This document shows, in pieces, positions 12,872 through 19,284 of a stretch of 23,519 bases of DNA (the stretch's first letter is position 1; each line of letters starts with the position of its first letter). Below the pieces are notes generated by a model. It had not been told where the DNA came from. It searched no databases and saw only the letters and a list, made by a program, of their open reading frames with translations. Source of the DNA: a virus; the IMG/VR virus record IMGVR_UViG_3300023179_002972, positions 1 to 23,519 of that record; one strand, given 5' to 3'. The position numbers were made by a program, and so were the translations under genes.

Positions 12872-13229
12872 AATCACCTACTCTATCAAAGAATAAAAGT
12901 TTTGCGGCATAGTATGATCCTATCACAGATTTACCTTTCCAATCAGATCCTACTACCATTATATTAGGTTTAAAGGATTTTATCATTTCTTCCAACTCAT
13001 TATCAGTAGAAAAGATATCAACAGCATTAACTGATTTAAGATTTTCTAGAAAAAATTTTCTTTCTTCCTGATTATGTATAGGTCTTGTTGGACCCTTTTT
13101 TTCAGAAACTCTATCATCACTATCAATACCAACTAATAAAAAATCTCCTAAACTCTTTGCATAGTTTAAAAGTTCTAAATGACCACGATGAAGAAGATCA
13201 AAAGTTCCATTTACAAAAACTTTAGTCAT
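12831..13229 (-). CDS. hldE: HldE adenylyltransferase-domain homologue
   Basis: A 132-residue cytidylyltransferase-like protein corresponding to the C-terminal half of HldE. VNGTFDLLHRGHLELL contains the HxGH-type nucleotide loop (H-R-G-H), KKGPTRPIHNQEER is the conserved substrate block, and FSTDNELEEMIKSFKPNIMVVG with DW-KG is the family's third block. It transfers AMP from ATP to heptose-1-phosphate. It starts immediately after the YkgJ-like gene (1-nt overlap) and precedes the kinase, the reverse of the domain order in fused bacterial HldE. The close family also contains glycerol-3-phosphate and other nucleotidyltransferases, so the sugar specificity is inferred from context. Confidence 0.9.
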   Translation of the reverse strand: MTKVFVNGTFDLLHRGHLELLNYAKSLGDFLLVGIDSDDRVSEKKGPTRPIHNQEERKFFLENLKSVNAVDIFSTDNELEEMIKSFKPNIMVVGSDWKGKSVIGSYYAAKLLFFDRVGDYATTKTIQNIINR

Positions 13230-13735
13230 TAAGAAAACTTACCATGAGATTTTTGATTTTTCATATATTCTAAGAACTCGGCATCGCCAAGATAGCGAAC
13301 TTCTCCTTTAGATCCAGGAAATTCATATACCAAAGGTGTTTTGTTGTTTAAACAAAAATCAAGAATCCAAACAAAAGTTTTAACATCATATCCATCACCA
13401 ATTGATAAAACTCTAAGCATTTGATATTGTTTTTGCTCACCCCACCTTTCAACACAAACTAAAATATTAGATTCATCTGGTTTCATCCACTCAGGCAAAA
13501 GTCTTTGTGACCAGGCACATTGAAAATTTCTGCAAACATCAGGTCTATTTTCGTGAATAGTACATTTTTTTTCTTTACACAGAAAAAAACAAGGATTGCC
13601 TGGTTTTACTGTATGTCCATATACATCTTCAATGTATAAGTTTTTACAACATTCTGTACAGGAACCACAATCTCTAAAATCCTTTATTACTTGCAAGTTT
13701 TCTTGGTTTTGTTCTAATAGTTTGTGGTTTTTCAT
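13229..13735 (-). CDS. YkgJ-like Cys-cluster protein
   Basis: A 168-residue protein of the YkgJ/UPF0153 metal-binding family: CGSCTECCKNLY (residues 23-34), then GNPCFFLCKEKKCTIHENRPDVCRNFQC with the typical C-x-I-H/Y-x-x-RP-x-x-C-x-x-F. The cysteines probably bind an Fe-S cluster or zinc; the family has no established reaction. Its ATG at 13735 has a good site (AAAGGA) and overlaps the GT9 gene by 62 nt. Within a sugar cluster it may mature a cofactor or act on an amino or methyl group, but this is speculation. Confidence 0.85.
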   Translation of the reverse strand: MKNHKLLEQNQENLQVIKDFRDCGSCTECCKNLYIEDVYGHTVKPGNPCFFLCKEKKCTIHENRPDVCRNFQCAWSQRLLPEWMKPDESNILVCVERWGEQKQYQMLRVLSIGDGYDVKTFVWILDFCLNNKTPLVYEFPGSKGEVRYLGDAEFLEYMKNQKSHGKFS

Positions 13736-14669
13736 AAGAATCCTTTACATCCTCCCCGATCTTTGTAAAAATTTCTTTTAACTGCGATTCATCAAATTTC
13801 ATAACACCATCATTTGTTCTATCTGCAAGTTGACAATCTAATCCACCAATTCTGATTGGATTATATTTTACTTTTACATTTCTGTTTCTATAAAATTTAA
13901 AGTAATCTGGATATGATACATTTTTTTCAAAAGTAGATCCCATTAAAATAAGACCCTTTTTGTTAAAGGCACGAGCTATATGTTGCCCAACACTGTCACA
14001 CCCAATAAAATAATCACACTCATTTATCAGTGACATGTACATTCTTAAATCTGTCGTTGGTGGGCAAAATGCATCAGAACATCCAGAGAACTGAAATAAA
14101 TCTGGAGGACCAAAGTAAACAATTCCAGCATATTGAGAAAGATGTTTACACAAAGTTGCAAAATCTTCTGGATACATGCTTCTACCAGAAGAGTCTATGA
14201 AAAGATTATTCTCAAGTTTTGCTCCACTTCCAAATGGTTGAAAAACAATAATTTTATTTTTATTAACTTGCTGCTTAAAATTTTCAATATTTGATCTTAT
14301 TCTTGCTGTTTCTTCATAACTAACGTACAGATTAGGTTTATCTAAATCGCTATGGTCTTCAGTTTTATTAATGATTTCATCAAAAGATTCGGCAAGTGAT
14401 TTTTCTTGATTGTAGTATCCATATACATGATATGGTTCTGGAGCAACAAGATTATAGTTTTTAATATAGTTTTCAAAAATTCCTTTCTGACTTACCTCAA
14501 AAGTTTTTTCTTGTAAGATTGGATGACTCCAATACATCATGTCCCACCCATGCACCAAAACTTTAAAATCATCATCTGGATTTAGTCTGGCAAACTTTTC
14601 AAGTGCTGGGATTGCAGTTACAACCCTACCAGATCCACCACTAATTAAAAATGATGTATTTTTTTTCAT
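13674..14669 (-). CDS. GT9 heptosyltransferase-like glycosyltransferase
   Basis: A 331-residue GT-B transferase resembling GT9 (WaaC/WaaF-like) enzymes. The N-terminal ISGGSGRVVTAIPALEKFA matches the G-x-G-D-x-x-x-T-P-loop region, and the C-terminal half has KIIVFQPFGSG, DYFIGCDSVGQHIARAFNKKGLILMG, the donor-site block D-S-x-x-x-H-x-A. GT9 enzymes transfer heptose from ADP-heptose to LPS core, which fits the ADP-heptose genes directly downstream. It is coupled by an ATGA overlap to a 31-aa frame upstream and its end overlaps the YkgJ gene. The donor sugar is inferred from context. Confidence 0.83.
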   Translation of the reverse strand: MKKNTSFLISGGSGRVVTAIPALEKFARLNPDDDFKVLVHGWDMMYWSHPILQEKTFEVSQKGIFENYIKNYNLVAPEPYHVYGYYNQEKSLAESFDEIINKTEDHSDLDKPNLYVSYEETARIRSNIENFKQQVNKNKIIVFQPFGSGAKLENNLFIDSSGRSMYPEDFATLCKHLSQYAGIVYFGPPDLFQFSGCSDAFCPPTTDLRMYMSLINECDYFIGCDSVGQHIARAFNKKGLILMGSTFEKNVSYPDYFKFYRNRNVKVKYNPIRIGGLDCQLADRTNDGVMKFDESQLKEIFTKIGEDVKDSYEKPQTIRTKPRKLASNKGF

Positions 14670-14761
14670 AACTTATTCCACTCACGGATAATTTTTTCTG
14701 CAATATTTACAGATGAAGTTTCGTCCTCTGTACCAATATGTATAAGATATTTTTTTGTCAT
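14666..14761 (-). CDS. 31-aa peptide coupled to GT9 (doubtful)
   Basis: A 31-codon frame (MTKKYLIHIGTEDETS...) ends as TTATGA, overlapping the ATG of the GT9 gene. The N-terminus KYLIHIGT resembles the first beta strand and G loop of a nucleotide-sugar or sulfotransferase fold, so it could be the remnant of a larger gene. There is no convincing ribosome site; an AT-rich stretch with TTATAG lies upstream. Confidence 0.4.
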   Translation of the reverse strand: MTKKYLIHIGTEDETSSVNIAEKIIREWNKL

Positions 14762-14804
14762 TCTTTAAATGCAACTATAACATAATATACTATTTTTTTA
14801 CAAG

Positions 14805-15296
14805 TTATAGATAAAGATTTGTATAATCATTTGATGAAGGTTCTTGAATAAATCCTTCTGGCATACCATCATCAATCAAAATTTGTTTTACACTTTCTCG
14901 CGTAACTTCTTCATTAGTAAACATCAGTTCTTCCAACTTATATGGGCAGATTTGATAAAAAAATGCGGTTGCAAAAATTACCGAATGAGTACAAGTTAAG
15001 ATTTCCTCGGTTGACGTATCATCATTAACTTTAAAAATGTCAGACATTGCATGTCTAATATTTTTCCTTATATCATCAGATGGAAAATGTGGATTTAGTT
15101 TATGCCAAGACTCTGGAGTCTCAACTTTAGGAAAATCAATAGAAAAACTTTTAGCTTGCTGATTTATTTCTCTTAACCATCCCAACAATGCGATAAACAT
15201 ACCGATTAAATCATTATCATAATCTGCATGTTGAAATTGATTATGATATGACTTTAATTTTTTAAAGTTTTCATCAAGAAAATGTGTTTTAGTCAT
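14805..15296 (-). CDS. unknown 163-aa protein
   Basis: A 163-residue soluble protein, mostly helical, with no motif I recognise. Notable parts are ADYDNDLIGMFIALLGWLREI (a hydrophobic helix), a pair of His near 66-70, and the Cys-His segment ILTCTHSVIFATAFFYQICP. The ATG at 15296 has a good site (GGAGATAA). It lies between GT25 (5 nt upstream) and the GT9 gene, so it probably belongs to the glycan cluster. It could be a helper of one of the transferases; no function is assigned. Confidence 0.72.
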   Translation of the reverse strand: MTKTHFLDENFKKLKSYHNQFQHADYDNDLIGMFIALLGWLREINQQAKSFSIDFPKVETPESWHKLNPHFPSDDIRKNIRHAMSDIFKVNDDTSTEEILTCTHSVIFATAFFYQICPYKLEELMFTNEEVTRESVKQILIDDGMPEGFIQEPSSNDYTNLYL

Positions 15297-15301
15297 AATT
15301 T

Positions 15302-16012
15302 TTATCTCCAGTGTGTTTCGTATCCCCAGTCTTTATGTATGGTGGATTCGAATTTAGTTTTAGAATATAAGTATGGATCATCATAAGCAAAAAGACCAAA
15401 TTGAACTATTGGAAAAAAATCTGCTCGCATGTATATATCCAAAGATTCATATATGCCGTGTTGAATTACATGAGAAACTAGATTTTTAGATGCCACTGGA
15501 TCTAAAGCATAGGCATGAGCACGACATATACTTCTTACATGCCCTTCACAATCTGTAGCATGAGGAGGAACATTATAAATGGGACTTCTTCCAGTATATT
15601 GTTCATGTGAACCCAGATACACTATTATACCATATGCATTATGAAATGTATAGTTTTCGACCATAACAGCGTCATGTTCCAAAATAACTATTGGTCTATC
15701 AATTTCAATACAATGACACCACAGACTAAAGTGAGAAAGAAAACATGCCACCTGAGTCGGAGTCAAATACGTGTTATAAAGTTTTAACCAACCCAAGTAA
15801 TCTTTATTTTTTAAATGATCTGGTGTAGATATTTTTCCAGATGTTCCGTCAAAAGCACTCCAAGTTTTATATTTTTGTCCAACCTTGTCACAAGATTCTA
15901 TACACCTTTTAGTAAAGTCTTCTGATATTTTATTATTTTCTAAGGAAATGATGTATGCAGATTCAACATCCCTATCATAAGAATAATGTAAACTTTTATT
16001 AATATCAAACAT
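15302..16012 (-). CDS. GT25-family glycosyltransferase
   Basis: A 236-residue LPS-type transferase of the GT25 family (LgtF/LpsA-like). It begins with a YIISLENNK strand (the usual VI-N-L-R-x-x-R position), contains ACFLSHFSLW (90-99), the conserved ac-LSH-x-x-lW block, and PIVILEHDAVM (107-117). The normal LEDDA is changed to LEHDA, losing one Asp of the metal-binding pair. RSICRAHAYALDPVAS and the G-I-Y-ESLD-IYMR stretch resemble the C-terminal GT25 pattern. The family transfers galactose or glucose; acceptor unknown. The substitution could change metal use. Confidence 0.8.
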   Translation of the reverse strand: MFDINKSLHYSYDRDVESAYIISLENNKISEDFTKRCIESCDKVGQKYKTWSAFDGTSGKISTPDHLKNKDYLGWLKLYNTYLTPTQVACFLSHFSLWCHCIEIDRPIVILEHDAVMVENYTFHNAYGIIVYLGSHEQYTGRSPIYNVPPHATDCEGHVRSICRAHAYALDPVASKNLVSHVIQHGIYESLDIYMRADFFPIVQFGLFAYDDPYLYSKTKFESTIHKDWGYETHWR

Positions 16013-16034
16013 TATTTAAAAAATATTTCTAATA

Positions 16035-16820
16035 TTATAAGCTATAGTTTGAAGGAACACAAGCAATCGCAGCAGATCCATGATGGCTTGTATTAATATC
16101 TGTCCAAAATGTAGAAGTAGCCGCACCGACCTGACTTGGACAATAACAGGTCCCTGTTGAATTCAATCCCAGTTCACCATGAGGGTTGTATCCCCATGTC
16201 CAAAGAGTTCCATCAGATTTAGTTGCCGCTTGGTGATGACTATCAATGTTACAAGATAATCTAATCCAGGTTGTTCCGCAACAGATTGTCTGAACAGGTG
16301 AGCTTCTTGGTATTGCTGACCCATCTCCCATTTCACCATGAGGACTATGCCCCCATCCCCATAAACTATTATCGGTTTTTCTGGCGAACATACGTGTCTG
16401 ACCACCACCAATATCAATCCAACTAGATCCAGGAACTTGAACTGGACAATTTCTCTCGCAAGTATCATTCAATCCTAGTTGACCATGAGGGTTATGTCCC
16501 CATGTCCAAAGAGTTCCATCAGATTTAAGACCAGCAGTAGCATGACCACCTACAACAAGACCGCAAATCCAGTTACTACCTGGAAGTTGAATTGGAGAGC
16601 TGAAGTGAGGACAGATGCAACACGGGTCTGAACAACAAGGAACCCATCCATTATTACATGCCCAAACAGATGGGCAGAAGCAAGTTGGAGAACAACAAGT
16701 TCCAAAATAAGGACAAGCAATGCAACAAACACCCAAAGCCCCGTGACCATTATTCCCCCATGTCCATGCCGTCCCATCACACTTAATGCCTATAGTATGA
16801 TGTCTGTTGCCAGAAACCAT
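16035..16820 (-). CDS. RCC1-repeat protein, C-terminal part after in-frame TGA
   Basis: The open frame from the ATG at 16820 (261 residues) to 16035 carries blades 4 to 7 of an RCC1 propeller (WGNNGHGALG, WGHNPHGQLG, WGHSPHGEMG, WGYNPHGELG). The same frame is open further upstream to 16985, covering blade 3, and joins the N-terminal part across a single TGA at 16986-16988. The ATG used here lies inside a blade and has no proper ribosome site, so independent translation is unlikely. Blade 4 holds an insertion with 13 Cys in about 43 residues (16603-16730). The protein is probably an extracellular adhesin on the virion. Treat it as half of one interrupted gene (16035-17390). Confidence 0.72.
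   Translation of the reverse strand: MVSGNRHHTIGIKCDGTAWTWGNNGHGALGVCCIACPYFGTCCSPTCFCPSVWACNNGWVPCCSDPCCICPHFSSPIQLPGSNWICGLVVGGHATAGLKSDGTLWTWGHNPHGQLGLNDTCERNCPVQVPGSSWIDIGGGQTRMFARKTDNSLWGWGHSPHGEMGDGSAIPRSSPVQTICCGTTWIRLSCNIDSHHQAATKSDGTLWTWGYNPHGELGLNSTGTCYCPSQVGAATSTFWTDINTSHHGSAAIACVPSNYSL
16191..16221. repeat. 31-nt repeat encoding the KSDGTLWTWG blade strand
   Basis: Identical over 31 nt to 16497-16527 and with one mismatch to 20092-20122 in the next RCC1 gene. It encodes the conserved strand of a blade on the minus strand. Flanking bases (ACCATGAGGGTT) are also shared. Confidence 0.85.
16497..16527. repeat. second copy of the 31-nt RCC1 repeat
   Basis: Same sequence as 16191-16221. 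Together with the copy at 20092-20122 it provides micro-homology both inside this gene and between RCC1 paralogues. Confidence 0.85.
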
Positions 16821-16985
16821 TTTCCAGTTAGTGCCTGGTATTTGAGTTGGTGAGGCAAGGCTCTGATTTCCTTTACATCCCTGCCCAAGTTGCCCGTTAT
16901 CACCAAGTCCCCATGCCCATAGAGTTCCATCACATTTAATACCAAAACTATTATGACACCCACCAAAAAGCCTTGACCAGTTGGT

Positions 16986-16988
16986 TCA
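16986..16988 (-). other. in-frame TGA at a conserved Gly codon
   Basis: The frame reads ACT CAA CTA CCT TGA ACC AAC TGG. In other blades the same spot is PG-S/T-NW with GGA or GGC, so one G to T change explains the stop. Downstream the frame stays open for 55 codons before the next ATG and for 317 codons to the final stop. Confidence 0.9.
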
Positions 16989-17390
16989 AGGTAGTTGAGT
17001 TGGTGATGAAAGTTGATTGCTAAAACCACCTATTCCCAAAGCCCCGTGAGGATTACTCCCCCATGTCCATGCCGTGCCATCGGTTTTTGTGGCAACAACA
17101 CGACAGTTACCCATAGATACAGTTTTCCAGTTAGATCCTGGAACTTTTATAGGAACTAAAGAACAACCTGGTTGAGGAAATTGTTCACCAAATGCCGCAC
17201 CAAGAATTGATCCAGTGTTATGTCCCCACACATACATTCTAGTTTCATTAGGATCGGCGGCACTATAATATCCACCCGTTGTATTAATACCAGAACTAAT
17301 GGCATCAAACATCTTGTTTAGATTATTTGTTGTCTTTAATGAAAATGGACTCGGTAGTGTACCAGCCTTTGGTGGTAGTTGAAACGCCAT
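16986..17390 (-). CDS. RCC1-repeat protein, N-terminal part
   Basis: A 134-residue N-terminal portion starting MAFQLPPKAGTLPSPF, a short proline-rich arm that may attach to the tail, followed by RCC1 blades 1 and 2 (MYVWGHNTGSILG, TWGSNPHGALG). Each blade ends in the SPTQ-x-PG-x-NW consensus; here the last one reads SSPTQLP-stop where Gly is expected. Without readthrough the product would be two blades, not enough for a closed propeller. An AATAAATA motif at 17427-17434 lies 36 nt upstream, and the gene follows the TPR-GT9 gene. Confidence 0.78.
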   Translation of the reverse strand: MAFQLPPKAGTLPSPFSLKTTNNLNKMFDAISSGINTTGGYYSAADPNETRMYVWGHNTGSILGAAFGEQFPQPGCSLVPIKVPGSNWKTVSMGNCRVVATKTDGTAWTWGSNPHGALGIGGFSNQLSSPTQLP

Positions 17391-17419
17391 ATTAAATTCC
17401 TACTTTACAGCGATTAGTT

Positions 17420-18670
17420 TTATTTGTATTTATTCGCAAATGATTCCACTAAACTATACATATTAGTTATAGCATCACTCCAATCATTATATTTAGTTTG
17501 GCGAACAACTGTCACACTTTCGTACCAACGCAAATCATCATTTGCCCAAACAAAATAACAAACCAGTGGAACTATAACTATAGTTGGCAGATTCATTGCA
17601 CCAGCTAAATGGGCGGTTGAAGTGCAACTCGTAACTAACAAATCAAGTCCAGAAAATACAGAATACGTATCTTGCCAATCTTTGATTACATGTCTACACG
17701 GAATAAAATGATCATCATCTTCATTTTCTTCTAGTTGCAAAGAAAACAAAGATCCATAAAGATTTAAATCATAAAATGCCTGTTTTGGAATTGTCCGAAA
17801 CTGATCATGTTCAAATTCTGGATTACCCATCCATTTGACTCCGATCTTTAAATTTTTATTTTTCTCAGAAGACAATATATCCATTCCTCGTGTAATATAT
17901 GGTTCACTAATACTTTGAACATAAGGTAATCTTACTTTATCCAGTGGATGATTAACATCAATAAAGTTGGGAATAGACATTCCAGGAACATAATGATCAT
18001 ATTCTAATGTTGGTATTGAATAATCAGGAATAACGTCGTATCCAGCATTCGAAAGTAATCTACAAAGTTTTTCTGGTACGGCAATAATAAGTTTTTTACA
18101 TTTTGTTTTAAGATAATCAGACCACCGTAAAAAAATAAGACAATCACCAATACCTCCCTCTAAAAATAATAAAAGTGTTTGTGTTTGATTTCCGTGCCAC
18201 CTTTTTTTTATGTCAATCTTATCATTCTCAAGATGAATATATTCGTGACCCCATGCTCTACATTTAGAACCCTCTTCTAAAAGTTCAAAGGCTTTTTTAA
18301 AATTTCCTTTTCTCATTAAATGCCATCCAATGTTAAATCTAACTCTTGAATCGCTCTGATCTAAAGTTTCGTAAACCTGTAATGCAAAATCAAAATTTCC
18401 AATCGCATTTTCATAAATGGCGGCATCTAATTGAGTATCTGTATCACCTAAGGATTTACAAGATGCTAAAAGTTCTAAAGCTTTAGGGGCTTGTCGGTTA
18501 TAATAATAACATCTGGCTAGATTAGGTTTAAATTCTTCTGGAAAATCTTCCACACCAATCTGTTCGAAACATTTTATGGCACCAGAGTAATCATGTTGAT
18601 CAAATAATTCCTTTGCCTTATCATTAATATTGTTTAAAATATTAATCTTTTCTTGTGTAAATTCTTTCAT
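17420..18670 (-). CDS. TPR repeat protein with GT9-like glycosyltransferase domain
   Basis: A 416-residue protein. Residues 5-150 contain at least four TPR-like helix pairs (AKELFDQHDYSGAIKCFEQI, then NFDFALQVYETL, GNFKKAFELLEEG), a protein-binding module. Residues 160-415 resemble GT9: LLLFLEGGIGDCLIFLRW is the glycine-rich loop, IGVKWMGNPEFEHDQFRTIP is the typical G-V-W-x-GNP segment, and DLLVTSCTSTAHLAGAMNLPTIVIVP is the donor-site S-T-x-x-x-HLAGA block. The architecture matches TPR-GT41/GT9 proteins of bacteria that glycosylate proteins. Lying between two RCC1 genes, it could glycosylate them. I use the ATG at 18670; it overlaps the P4H gene by 29 nt. Confidence 0.86.
   Translation of the reverse strand: MKEFTQEKINILNNINDKAKELFDQHDYSGAIKCFEQIGVEDFPEEFKPNLARCYYYNRQAPKALELLASCKSLGDTDTQLDAAIYENAIGNFDFALQVYETLDQSDSRVRFNIGWHLMRKGNFKKAFELLEEGSKCRAWGHEYIHLENDKIDIKKRWHGNQTQTLLLFLEGGIGDCLIFLRWSDYLKTKCKKLIIAVPEKLCRLLSNAGYDVIPDYSIPTLEYDHYVPGMSIPNFIDVNHPLDKVRLPYVQSISEPYITRGMDILSSEKNKNLKIGVKWMGNPEFEHDQFRTIPKQAFYDLNLYGSLFSLQLEENEDDDHFIPCRHVIKDWQDTYSVFSGLDLLVTSCTSTAHLAGAMNLPTIVIVPLVCYFVWANDDLRWYESVTVVRQTKYNDWSDAITNMYSLVESFANKYK
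17427..17434 (-). promoter_or_regulatory. late-promoter-like AATAAATA
   Basis: Minus strand AATAAATA within the last codons of the TPR-GT9 gene and 36 nt before the RCC1 start at 17390, leaving a leader of about 28 nt. Confidence 0.42.
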
Positions 18671-19241
18671 CAGTTTCAATCCAAGTTACTAAGCTAAAAC
18701 GCTCACCTTTTGTTACGGGATGAACTCTATGTGGATATTCGTAATATGATGGGAACGATATGATTGTTCCTTTTTTTGGTTTTATTTTTAAGCCTAAAGA
18801 AGGAAACTCCAACTCTCCACCTTCATAGTCATCATTAAGATAACAAACAATACTAATATCTCTATTCGCAACTTTTTCAAGTTTACCATCAACAAAATCT
18901 TCGGCATCATTATGTATGTCATATTTACCACCCAAAGGATAATATAACATCTGAACTGGTTCTAGTTTTATAACTTCACGGACATATATTGGCTTTAAAA
19001 TACGATCATATAAGCTTATTATAGCATCTTGTATATTTTCCCTCAAACCACTTGGAATAACAATCCAATGTGTATTTCTATAGCTTAGATTTGGACTTTG
19101 ATCTTCATCATGTCCGATTAATGCGGGAGCAGTGTCGTGTTTTTCACTTAGAGCATACTCATTTAATATTTTTAAATGCTCTTCTGGAATTGCATTTGCA
19201 ATGATTTTAATGTAATCATATGGACTGTTTATTTTATTCAT
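18642..19241 (-). CDS. prolyl-4-hydroxylase-like 2OG-Fe(II) oxygenase
   Basis: A 199-residue 2OG-Fe(II) oxygenase of the P4Hc type. GGKYDIHNDAE (104-114) supplies His110 and Asp112, and EYPHRVHPVTKGERFSLVTWIET supplies the distal His (171 or 174) and Arg181 for 2OG. YLNDDYEGGELEFPSLGLKIKPKKG is the very characteristic beta core of cyanophage P4H-like enzymes, which probably hydroxylate Pro or Lys in proteins, such as collagen-like fibres. A collagen-like fibre segment occurs at the window end, making it a plausible target. It overlaps the TPR-GT9 gene. Confidence 0.92.
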   Translation of the reverse strand: MNKINSPYDYIKIIANAIPEEHLKILNEYALSEKHDTAPALIGHDEDQSPNLSYRNTHWIVIPSGLRENIQDAIISLYDRILKPIYVREVIKLEPVQMLYYPLGGKYDIHNDAEDFVDGKLEKVANRDISIVCYLNDDYEGGELEFPSLGLKIKPKKGTIISFPSYYEYPHRVHPVTKGERFSLVTWIETDERIYTRKD

Positions 19242-19284
19242 TCAAAAAATTTTATATTATCTAGTTTTAAAAATAAAAAGAGTA

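Noticed and set aside
16790-17029. Frame of 79 codons between the two RCC1 parts
   Set aside because: It is a different frame, without RCC1 signature. The RCC1 consensus continues in the original frame across the TGA, so a frameshift is not needed to explain the split.
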